A DNA stretch of 22,138 nucleotides. Origin: Phoronis ovalis. Lineage: Eukaryota > Phoronida > Phoronidae. This document shows, piece after piece, positions 1 through 8,539 of the stretch. The stretch spans positions 1-22,138 of the forward strand of contig JAOXYB010043059.1 of NCBI GenBank assembly GCA_028565635.1. The letters run 5' to 3'. The notes below the pieces were generated by a model. That model searched no databases. It saw only the letters and a list, made by a program, of their open reading frames with translations, and was not told the origin of the DNA. Every line of letters begins with the position of its first letter. Positions within the stretch are counted from its first letter, which is position 1. The position numbers were made by a program, and so were the translations under genes.

Positions 1-195
1 GGTAAATTTTTTTTGACATAATTTTATTAGGGGGGTCACTGAAAGTTTGACAGTTGTTGACAAGGGGGGGAGGGGGGATAAAAAATTGCCTAAAAATTGT
101 TGACATAATTAATGGACGTCCCCTAAGAGGCATAATGGGAATAATAAAGCGCTGGAATTTGGCCACCATCCTTGTTTTTTGTGAAATGTTTTATT

Positions 196-234
<39 letters not shown>

Positions 235-466
235 TACATTACCTACCCACACACACCCACGCACCCACCCACACATACATATATATGATAGTCAAAAAAC
301 ATGTATTTGGATAACTATAAACAATAAGTGTATTGTTATGGATTCCAGTGTTGATTTGACTTCATATGATGTAAAGATTATGCACTTAAAGAACTGGCAG
401 TATTAAATATTTTTCTATGATCTTCTTATCTAATATATATTTCATTCTAAAAATTGAATCCTCCAG
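1..466. other. Intergenic stretch with G-runs and a microsatellite
   Basis: No coding sequence is supportable here. The first 110 bases contain G-runs alternating with TTGACA/AAAATTG-like words, similar in style to the 35-nt repeat at 801-885 but more decayed. A TA/CA microsatellite follows at 198-290. The open frame at 54-314 only translates the microsatellite into a Tyr-Ile run. The last 50 bases lead into a splice-acceptor-like CCTCCAG at 460-466, just upstream of the LINE-like fragment. Confidence 0.5.
198..290. repeat. TA microsatellite followed by imperfect CA/CCCA repeat
   Basis: An uninterrupted TA run spans about 198-231. After a short ACATTACATTAC spacer, a CACAC/CCCAC-rich tract runs to about 290 and ends in another short ATATAT run. 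This is a compound simple repeat, expected to vary in length between individuals. Confidence 0.95.
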
Positions 467-786
467 TATGCTGAAATATGTACTCTTCCCGAAAAAGCCA
501 AAGCATGCACACGGCTGGACGATTTTATGTCTTTCATTAACTCATGGGATGAGCCCCCATGCAAGTGCTATAAATGCAAACTGTGATAATGTAATGTAAT
601 TTTTAATAATGTGATACAATTTTTAGTAATGTGCCATGTATTTCATAATAATTTACTTGTACATATTTTTTTTACTAATTTTATTTCTATCTGTCTGTTG
701 TAATAGTCGGCTTTATTAGCCCCTGGCTGTTTTTTTGTGTTTATACTTTGTGTACCGACTTTAAATAAATAGGTTGTACTATACAT
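467..786 (+). mobile_element. Probable 3' end of a non-LTR retrotransposon (LINE)
   Basis: Seen: a plus-strand frame from TAT at 467 to TGA at 584-586 encodes 39 residues ending in the motif F..FINSWDEPPCKCYKCKL. An AT-rich untranslated stretch follows, then AATAAA at 764-769. Known: several CR1/L2-type reverse transcriptase ORFs end in a helix followed by W....C.C..C just before the stop, and 5'-truncated copies that keep only the tail are common. Inferred: this is such a truncated tail. There is no poly(A) run after 786, and no RT core motif lies upstream in the window. An alternative is the terminal exon of a plus-strand host gene, since CCTCCAG at 460-466 would serve as an acceptor. In that case it would converge tail to tail with the large minus-strand gene. 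Confidence 0.4.
764..769 (+). terminator. AATAAA poly(A) signal, plus strand
   Basis: A perfect AATAAA lies 178 nt after the TGA of the LINE-like or terminal-exon fragment. It is preceded by a T-rich stretch and TGTGTACCGAC. It would end a plus-strand transcript near 785-790. It may belong to the retroelement rather than to a host gene. Confidence 0.4.
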
Positions 787-800
787 TAAAGTATGGGAGC

Positions 801-885
801 GTCAAAAAAGTTTGATGCCTTTACTGAGGGGTGGAGTCAAAACAGTTTGGTTCTCTTATACCGGGGAGGGGTCAAAAAAGTTTTA
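801..885 (+). repeat. Three tandem 35-nt units (GTCAAAAAAGTTT core)
   Basis: The core GTCAAAAAAGTTT or GTCAAAACAGTTT begins at 801, 836 and 871, exactly 35 nt apart. G-rich linkers such as GAGGGGTGGA and GGGGAGGG lie between them. The G-run and TTGACA words at 20-110 look like a more decayed relative on the other side of the LINE-like fragment. This is a short minisatellite or part of a dispersed element. Confidence 0.7.
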
Positions 886-1640
886 CAGTGGGACTGCCAT
901 CCAAAGTGGTGATATAGTTTTGTAGGCCGAAGGGGCATGTTTCTCAAGGTTATTGCTTAGAGGTATAGTTCAGTTCCGGTGCAGGACAATGTGTTAAGGT
1001 TGTAGCCCATTAAGAGCTTATGAGGTGTTACCAAAACCGAAATTTCCTTACAACAGTGCATCTACTTTTCCCACAAGTTTGAGGGCTATAGGTATTCTTT
1101 GCAAGCAGCGAGCATTGGGGGGGTCTGTTAAGTCCGAGCACGGAGCATTTCCTTTTGGCGACTTTATTTTATGCTATTTTTTCTAAACTTGCCACAATGG
1201 TTTTTTGACTACCTTTTTTTATTTGGTTAGGGTATTTTTCTTATTAACTGCGAGCATTGCCAATTTTTAAGTGCGAGCATATACCAACCGGAATATTAAA
1301 TAAGTTCTGGAGTGTTTATCGACAGGTATATTTTTAGCCTGCTTAATACCATGGGATATTTTGATCCTCACACCCTTTTACCACCAAGTGGCTAACTGCC
1401 ACCTACATAGGAATCAAACTATAAAATGATAACCTCCTTTCTTTGACCAAAAAATTGATGTCACTTTAATTCTGGACATTCTTCTGCTAGTTGGGTAGGT
1501 CATCCCCTAGTTTATCATCTGGATGAGTGTGATATAGTATATTAATTAAAATTTTCTAATGTAGTAGATGTTTTCAAGGTTGAATTTCTTCTAAAAATAA
1601 AGGACTGAATGAATTGTGAAAGAACAAAGCATTATGTGGA
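886..1640. other. Intergenic, nothing coding seen
   Basis: No frame longer than about 60 residues is seen on either strand. The word GCGAGCAT occurs at about 1108, 1251 and 1282, with a related GGAGCAT near 1142, possibly a remnant of a dispersed repeat. The predicted 3' end of the minus-strand gene is at about 1635, so this interval separates that gene from the LINE-like fragment. Confidence 0.4.
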
Positions 1641-1652
1641 TAAATAATTTTG

Positions 1653-1658
1653 TTTATT
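1653..1658 (-). terminator. AATAAA poly(A) signal of the large minus-strand gene
   Basis: On the minus strand AATAAA lies 56 nt after the TGA of exon D. A T-rich stretch (TGCTTTGTTCTTT) follows about 20-30 nt further on, as expected of a cleavage region. This supports exon D as the terminal exon, not an internal polycystin exon. Confidence 0.6.
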
Positions 1659-1713
1659 ATATGAAAACGTTGTTATATAATTAGTATTTTAATCACAGCT
1701 TAAACAAATTGTC

Positions 1714-2379
1714 TCAATCTAAATAAACACCTTTTATGCTAGCATAAATGGCAATAACCAAAACTTTTAAAATTTCCAAGAAAAAAGCATGCTGAACAAT
1801 AGACAACAGTAACAGAACAAACCACTGAAGTGTTTGGTAGCCATCAAAATCATTAACTAAGATGAAGCATACAGATAGGCTAGCTGAAAATATACTGAAT
1901 AACATTGTTAATACAAAATACCAAAGACAAGGTAGATGTAGAAATGGTTTTACTTTTGTGCAGGATAACAACTGTAAATGAAGCAGTGTTTGGTCATCTT
2001 CGTACACAGTTTCTGGTAAAAAGTGAACTTCAGTATCTCCACTATGGGATTCCATGTCAAACACCACAGAGGTATTTGTAACATTCAAAGATTTGAGTTC
2101 ATTGTTATTGTTAGTTACCCTTTTCTTGATATCAAAATGGCTGCCAGTTTCCCAATCACTTAATGAACAGCTGTTGCTGTTGTTCTGTGATTTAGAATGA
2201 GCTTTTGAGTGCTTTCTTTGTGAATGCAGGGTTGGAACGAGTTGGTTCTGTTTTCCGTTTCTTCTGCGCTCTTGATCTTTCTGCTTAGACAAAAAACGTT
2301 TTACAGCCAACACTCCTTGTTGGGAGCTAATTTGCTGTTGCATCATCTTCCCTATATCTGTATCATTGTTCTGAGAAGC
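1714..2379 (-). CDS. Exon D: C-terminal exon with polycystin-1-like membrane hairpin
   Basis: The exon starts at GCT (2379) after a TTTAG acceptor, in phase 0, matching exon C. It encodes 221 residues and ends in TGA. Residues 1-60 are polar and basic (KRFLSKQKDQERRRNGK), then Asn/Ser-rich, and 95-130 are acidic. Two hydrophobic segments follow at about 149-175 and 184-214. Their pattern LPCLWYF ... S ... F ... G ... LQW ... S..Q ... LKVLVIAI follows the signature of polycystin-1/PKD1-like proteins, where LP..W.Y opens one helix and QW....S..Q....PLKV.L.A marks the next. The family continues from here into an extracellular TOP domain and the rest of the channel-like bundle. Here the frame stops six residues after the second helix. 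A weak donor-like AAAG|GTGTTT at 1731/1730 could carry the reading further, but no minus-strand coding sequence exists between 1 and 1713. The family assignment comes from pattern recognition only. Confidence 0.65.
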   Translation of the reverse strand, partial: ASQNNDTDIGKMMQQQISSQQGVLAVKRFLSKQKDQERRRNGKQNQLVPTLHSQRKHSKAHSKSQNNSNSCSLSDWETGSHFDIKKRVTNNNNELKSLNVTNTSVVFDMESHSGDTEVHFLPETVYEDDQTLLHLQLLSCTKVKPFLHLPCLWYFVLTMLFSIFSASLSVCFILVNDFDGYQTLQWFVLLLLSIVQHAFFLEILKVLVIAIYASIKGVYLD

Positions 2380-2469
2380 CTAAATAATGATTGCAAGTTA
2401 TATTACAGTATATTATCAAATACAAAATCAAGGTTAAACCATGAACACAATTCAGTAGCAATAAAGTAA

Positions 2470-4300
2470 GCTAGTTGGGCCATATTGGAAGTAATCCGGG
2501 TAAAAATTACACTCTGTACACAATATGAAACTAATCTGATAACAAGACATAAGTTACGTCAGATGGCCATCACATCCTTATGATTACATCATATTGTGGC
2601 TAATATGTGGTTGTAGCCCCAATGAAATTTTTGAAGTAGTTCATTTAAGTGTAAATCAATGTACAGGATGCAATGATTTGAATCAGCAACTGTTTTAAAG
2701 GTCATTCTAAAATTCTACCCAGCCTAATACGACCAACCACCGACCTACATACATGGCCTTCGTAAAACCACTTTGATCCAATCAATGCTTTGTCATTCTT
2801 GCAGGGCACAATATGATGTACCCTCTTGGGAATACAGCTGGCCATATTGGAAGTGACCAAGGTTAAAACTCTAACCAACCTGTACCTTGACCTGACAAAA
2901 GTGTTACCCACAATGAAAAAGGTTTGGATCGGCATTTGCCCTACTTTTCAAGGTCATTCTAAATTGTAGCCTAAAACGCCCATCAATCTATGGTTTTCTT
3001 GAATCCACCTTCAAATCATCAAGTCAACACATTGTCTTTCTGGACAAGTACTTTGACCTATATTTATCCTCTACTGAATATGAATATGATCGAATAAAAA
3101 CTGAAGCAGTCTGAATAAATCCATCAGTTAGTGTTCGTACATTCTCAACTAACATCTGGGCTTAACCATAGTCAATTTTCGTTTATTTTCTCGAAAAGTA
3201 GAAGAACGATAATCCCATTAATTATGTATAAAGTATCCGCAAAAGTCTTGAAACCAAATTAAATTGCAGCTTACAAGAATAGGTACAACAGTGGACTAAG
3301 CATGTAGCTAGTAAAATAGGCTGATCATACACATTCTGTCCTGCCAGAGTTTATCCATAGTCCGTTAAACAAAAAGCAGGCTTCCCGGCAATACCTATTC
3401 AGAATGGCTCATCGTGATATATACATAATAGGTGACGATGAGCCCCGCAGAGAAAGGCCTAACTTGGTTGGGCAAAGTCAGGTAAAAAGTTTAATGACGT
3501 ATGTATTTCGCTCTTATTAATTTGAAGGAATATAACAACAATTGACTGTGGTTAAGCTCAGACGTTAGTTGAGAAGGCACAGAACACTAATGAAAGGATT
3601 TATTCAGACTGAAACTGAAGCATTTATTGCATCACAAAGAAAGTGTTATGCACAACTTCAAAGATTTTCTAGGTCATTTTAAAATGTTACCTAGCCTACC
3701 ACTATGGCTGCTGGAAATCTAGCTTCAAATCATGCCCTTTTGGGGACAAACATGGCCAACAGTCGCCATATTGGAAGTTATCGGGGTCAAAATTATAGCT
3801 AAACTGTACTTTGGCCTATACTTACTCTGTATCGAATATGAAGCAGATTGGGTAAAAACTGAAGCTGTTATTGCAACGTACAATCTCAAGGATAAACAGG
3901 GCTGCCATTCAACCATCTTGGAAGTGACCAAGGTCAAAATGATACTGACCTGTATTTACCCTGCATCATATCCGAAGGTGAAATTGAAGCAATCATTGCA
4001 AGACATAAAAGCACTATGTACAACAAAAAACCTCGAAAATTTGGATTGGCACTTGACCCACTACTCAAGGTCATTTTAAAAAGTCACCTACACTAATACG
4101 CGCCCACTATAGCCTTTGAATCATCCAATCAAGGCTTCTTCTTTCCCGAAATGGGCGCAATGTGATGTGCCCTCTCGGTAACAAACATGGCCACAATATT
4201 GAAGTAATCAAGGTTACAATTACTACGGATCTGCACTTTGACATGTATTTACCCTGTACTGAATATGCAGTTGATTGAGTAAAAACATGTGCTGTGTGCA
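2470..4300. repeat. Degenerate tandem repeat array, unit about 0.37-0.43 kb
   Basis: Recurring landmarks appear in the same order. CCATATTGGAAGTRA is near 2479, 2845, 3764, 3915 and 4190. TTCAAGGTCATTCTAAA-like words are near 2698, 2945, 3667 and 4063. CTGTACTGAATATGAAGCA....TAAAAACTGAAGC is near 3070, 3828 and 4256. Removing the inserted MITE gives a period of roughly 370-425 nt. Diverged relatives lie in the neighbouring intron at 12116-12860. No coding capacity is conserved between units. Confidence 0.65.
3107..3612. mobile_element. hAT-like MITE with 8-bp target duplication
   Basis: The termini are long imperfect inverted repeats of about 70 nt. The left end starts CAGTCTGAATAAATCC and includes CTCAACTAAC and CTTAACCA. 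The right end is its reverse complement and finishes GGATTTATTCAGACTG. The octamer AACTGAAG stands immediately left (3099-3106) and at 3613-3620, one base past the CTG end. Known: hAT elements have CAG...CTG-type ends and 8-bp target duplications. The 506-bp interior has no ORF, so the element is non-autonomous. It contains a perfect 10-bp hairpin (GGCTCATCGT / ACGATGAGCC at 3406-3415 / 3435-3444). It inserted into a unit of the intronic tandem array; the host word AAAACTGAAGC of other units is interrupted precisely. Confidence 0.75.
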
Positions 4301-4690
4301 ACAGGCATAACAAAGTTGCATTGCATTAAACTATTTGATAAGTGCTCTGAAGTATATGAAATAGGCATATTTTTGTTTCTTGCTGTATTATTTTCAGCAA
4401 CTTTCGAAGAGCACATGGTTAAACTCACATTTTTTATGGAGCTAAAAATAAGCATATTTGCCAGAGTAGAAAATATGGAATTACGACAATAGATTAAATT
4501 TCTATAGTTTTACATATCCTAGGTTAAAATTGGGGAGCCAAAATTTTATTAAAATTGTGTACGCTGTTCTGTTAATTTCATGTCACCCTGTACAACATCA
4601 AGTGAGAAATGGTACAAAGCAATTGCATTCATAATGTATTCCACATCCAACATATTTAACCAAGTACATTGACAAGATTTGACAATCAAT

Positions 4691-4717
4691 ATTTATTTAT
4701 TAATAATCCACTAATTA
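4691..4717 (-). terminator. Alternative stop and tandem AATAAA just inside intron C-D
   Basis: If exon C is not spliced at 4733/4732, the frame adds five residues (VGLIT) and meets TAA at 4717-4715. Two overlapping AATAAA hexamers follow within 25 nt (reverse complement of 4692-4697 and 4696-4701). This is the layout of a composite terminal exon used by intronic polyadenylation. The product would lack exon D and therefore the membrane segment. AT-rich sequence produces such hexamers by chance, so the arrangement is suggestive only. Confidence 0.4.
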
Positions 4718-4732
4718 GGTGATTAAACCTAC

Positions 4733-7700
4733 CTCTATAAGCTCTTTTTCGACTAGTCTCGTGAGTTCTGACTTGAGATAGTTGTAGGTCTCACTAACAG
4801 TATGGCTGCTAAAGTTTGCCTGGCGAATCAGATCAAGAGAAATATTTGCCATGACTTTTTCACCAACACGTTGCATTATAATAAGAGCATCTTGTTGTAA
4901 TTTTTCAAAGTTTGGAGATATAAAGTTTTGATGTGGACAATTCATGTTTCTGTTCCGAATGGATTCTGCATGGCTTACACCACAGTCGGAACATTTTGTC
5001 AAGGATGGCACAATATCATGAATGAGTTCATCCACAGTGCCTTGGCAAAGTACAATGACTAACTCATAGGCAAATGAAAACAAGCTGTAAATGTGGCTTT
5101 TGACAGCATCATTGACAACAGTATCTGACACTTCAGATCTTTCGGATGGTGATTTTCTAGTAGATGTACCAGATGGTGATGATGGCCTGCTGTCAATCTG
5201 AACAGTAACAGTCAAATTTTGTTCTTTCATTTCTGCTGCACTGTTTATCACATCATATTGAGGTTCATTATGTTTTTCCAGCTGTTGCTCATCATCCGCA
5301 CCAGTTGACGAAGATGGTCCTCTGTCTGTATGAACCTCAATTGTCAAATCTTGATCTGCTATTTTTTCCATGGAATCACATTTAGCTGTGACAGGCTTTT
5401 TTGGCTGTTGTTTACCTACATCTTTCTTAGGAGTACTGCCTCTTTTAGAGTTCACTCCCTCTACTAATGAATGTTCCAACTTCAACATCTTTTCCATCTT
5501 ATCTCTTATTGCAGCATCTTGACACATCTCCTTTGAAAGCTTCCCAACATCATCTTTTGATGCTGATCTAGATAGAGCAGTAGCCATGTTTTTGAAAACT
5601 GACCCAAAGCTGCTGGGGTGTCTGTGTTCTGATAAGGCCAAACTAGGTGAATTACTCTGCTGTTCATCTTGTCCTGATGAAGAAGTAGAGTCACCAAAAT
5701 AATGCTGATGGGAGGCATTTTCATTAAATTGGCTTGGCTTTGGTAACACTCTATGTCCAGAGGGTGAACGTTTACGTAAAGGTGACACTCTTCTGCGTCT
5801 ACGATCCTGGTCTTCATTGTCATCTGTTGATTCTCTCATTTTTCTGATAGGCATACTAAACGATTGCCCTGAATATGGACTTTTGGGACAGTCTCTCATT
5901 GCTGGATGCTGATATGGAGTCACAGAAGGCATTGACTGATGGTTCATCTGATGCGGCATCTGCTGGCTAACATAAGCTGTCAATTCCTGAGGTACCATCT
6001 TGTTATGAATTTGTTGGTATTGAGCCCAATGTGGAATGCCATACTGAAAAGGTTGCATTTGTGGATAATCCTGTTGTTGAATGCCTTGGAAGGAAGCTTG
6101 TGGGGCATGTGGTCCTTGCATTGGCATAAAGACACCTGACTTAAGAGAATGATCTTCTTGACTACCAACGTTTGGTGCAGTATATGCACAGTGGAACAGC
6201 GGAGTAATGGCAGCTGGCATGACAACACCACCTTCAACAGACTGAGTTTCTCGACTAACAGTCTTCTTAAATGTTGAGCCTTCTGGCTTTGACGATTCTG
6301 TTAATGGTGCAGCATGTGACCCATCATCCTTTTGTGGAGAGGGCCTTTCATTAGACGCAGTATGGTGTGGAAGAACTGTGACTTTAGGAGTATAATCATG
6401 ATTGTGATGAACATGTTTTTGTTGACTCTTGTCATTATAATGCTCATGTCCCCGTGGTTTAGGTTCCGTCTCTTTGCTTAGAGCATACTTACTTTGTCTT
6501 TCCTGTTTTATGACTTGAGCTGATACATCATTATCACAAGATGTATTGGATAAAGTAGAAAACTTCTGAGGAGATAAGGATAGTCCACGACCAGAAATAC
6601 TAGCTAAACGTTCACGAGGCAGTGGTGAGCCACTATATTTCAGTCGCTTTGTGTAGGTTAACTTTGCTTGATCATTGTCCAGTTTTGCATCTTTTGTTTC
6701 ATCTTCAAATCTGTTATGTATATTTATAGGTGAGTTGCTACTATCTTTCACAATCTTCGTTCTTGATGAATGCTTAGAATTTTCGTCTCTGCTCTTGGCC
6801 GAGTCACACTTCAAGCAAGACGCACTCCGCTGTGTAGGTGTTACAGTCTTGTACTGTTCAGCTTTTTCTAATTCAATAACAGTATCTTGGGCAGTATCCG
6901 TCTTTTTTTCACCATCTGGTTCCAACTGAGTCCCTTTTAGCATAGACAGCATTTCATTAACACCAGTTTCTTCTGGTTTACTGAGTACCCCAGGTTGTGA
7001 TTTTTCTTTATCATTAGTCTGTTCCTGTTTACTTTGTGGTGCATTTCTGAAGGTGCTGTACCCACAGTTAACACAGTGTCCTTTGGCATGGGCAGCAAGT
7101 TGACATCCTAATCTTACAGCAGGCTGCTTAGAAGCTGATTGGTCTGAAACTTGCAAAGGGGAAGAGGTTGTGTACGGTTGAAAGGCTGAATTGGCAAATG
7201 CTTCAGGAAAACCTGCCATATTAAGAGAGGGAGACTTAACGCGAACATTAACTGCCTGTTGGCAATCACTTGTACCAATATTTCCAAACATCATTGGCTG
7301 AGCTTGAGGCTGCCCATATGTCATTTTGTCGTTTGAAAAACAAGCTTTTGGAAAATAACTTTGTTGGTTACCATACAATGGTTGTACATAAGCTTGTATT
7401 ACAGGTTGGCCATTGTAAATTTGCATTGGCTGCTGCTGCATTGTATACTGGCCCAAGTGCTGTTTATCTAGATTTGCCATCTGATTCAAATACATCTGAC
7501 TTGATATATTGTGTTGAGAAGTAGTTTGTTGCGTTCCATCAGGCAAATTAATAGACTTTTGAGAGGACTGTCTTGAGGGACTATAAGATTGATAGTGTTG
7601 CTGTCGATAAGATTCACCCGTACTCCTTGATGGTTTCATTTTTTTATCGTATTTACTATAATATTGGCTTTGCACATAATCATCTCTGTATCTTTCCATG

Positions 7701-8101
7701 CTATGAGACCTTTCTTTGTAACCATCTCTCTCCTTGCTGTGAGTTCTAGACTGATATTTTTCATTAGGGCTTCTTCCACGGGACTTTTGTCTCCTGTATG
7801 CTGGACTGACACTCCTTCCTATACCGGGAGATTTAGAACTGTTTCGGCTTCGATAAGGATGACTAGATGGCTTATCATAACAGCTCATCTTATGCTTCGC
7901 TTGAGAATCATAATCGATGTAATGGGTTGGAGAGTGCTTTGAAGGACTATTACTTGCACTTCTACCCTGGTACTCATTATCAACATCACTGGCTCCTCTT
8001 CTGTCAGGACTCAATGATCTTGAATAATTATAGTTGGTACCAGAAGAGCGATCTTTTCTACTATTCATATATTGTTCTTGGCTGCTCAGTGGTCTTGAGC
8101 C
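4733..8101 (-). CDS. Exon C: RS/Q-rich disordered segment with helical Cys-containing end
   Basis: The acceptor TTTTTTTTCAG|GGC is at 8102/8101 and the donor GAG|GTAGGT at 4733/4732. Both are phase 0, giving 1123 residues. Residues 1-165 are rich in RS and SP dipeptides (RSRNSSKSPG, RRGSxSP-like). About 190-260 and 640-745 are Gln/Met/Pro/Tyr-rich and prion-like. About 925-985 contains two short related blocks (DLTIEVHTDRGPSSS and NLTVTVQIDSRPSSP). CxxC pairs occur at about 342 (HAKGHCVNCG), 430 (SCLKCDS) and 1039 (KCSDCG, followed 15 residues later by CPH). Residues 998-1123 stand out as ordered: mostly hydrophobic and helical, with patterns such as VDELIHDIV and IIMQRVGEKVMANI. No named domain is recognised. 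The segment is continuous with exons B and D by phase. Clusters of SP motifs imply proline-directed phosphorylation. Confidence 0.8.
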
Positions 8102-8539
8102 CTGAAAAAAAACTACTTAATTTTAAAATATTTTCATTGAAGATTTTTTGAGATAAAATACAGTAAGATATGGAAAAGTTCGACAGGTATTAAAAAATTT
8201 GATTCTGTTCACAATTTTGACATTTTTTAAATGAAATTGTGCGCCTTGAAATATGCGGTTTCATCATAATTGTTCATATTTTATTAATACCACTGTCTCA
8301 GGGTTTTTAAAATTTGTGGTTAATATTTTAATTGGAGAAGTTTATATGCAAAAAGTATTGAATTTTTTAATACCCTCTGAAAAACTGTTTGGGAAGTAAC
8401 AAGAATTTAGTTAGAAACTATAGAATGCCAAATTATTCCGAAATTTCTGTTACTGAACAACAACACCCAAGCGCACAATACAATTTAAATAACAAAAACA
8501 AAAGTGACAAATCACAACAAGTGTCGAACTTTTCCGTAC
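8102..8539 (-). other. Intron between exons B and C (438 nt)
   Basis: The donor is AAG|GTACGG (exon ends 8540). The acceptor is TAGTTTTTTTTCAG|GG (exon starts 8101), with a strong pyrimidine tract. The junction is phase 0 on both sides. Within it a 14-bp perfect inverted repeat (GGTATTAAAAAATT / AATTTTTTAATACC at 8186-8199 and 8361-8374) bounds a 189-nt segment, a possible small MITE or a stem that brings the splice sites together. Confidence 0.75.
8186..8374. repeat. Small inverted-repeat segment within the intron
   Basis: Perfect 14-bp arms bound a 161-nt AT-rich interior. The flanks CGACA and CTCTG show no clear target duplication, so a transposon origin is unproven. Confidence 0.4.

Larger units (their letters stand above)
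2380..4732 (-). other. Intron between exons C and D
   Basis: The donor is GAG|GTAGGT (exon ends 4733) and the acceptor is TTATTTAG|G (exon starts 2379). The acceptor has a poor pyrimidine tract in very AT-rich sequence. The intron is about 2.35 kb and mostly repeat-derived: a degenerate tandem array at 2470-4300 interrupted by a hAT-like MITE at 3107-3612. The donor end also carries an in-frame stop and poly(A) signals (4691-4717). Short open frames here (2702-2935, 3732-4079 and 4107-4313) translate the repeat and are not genes. Confidence 0.7.

Noticed and set aside
3725-4455. Small genes from several overlapping 67-115-codon frames
   Set aside because: They translate the degenerate intronic repeat. 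The frames are not kept from unit to unit.
4733-4736. Two-gene model, with exon C as the true end of one gene and exon D as a separate gene
   Set aside because: Not excluded, but the strong GTAGGT donor, the matching phase-0 acceptor at 2379 and the lack of any promoter or start signal before exon D make a single gene simpler. It is kept as the isoform finding.
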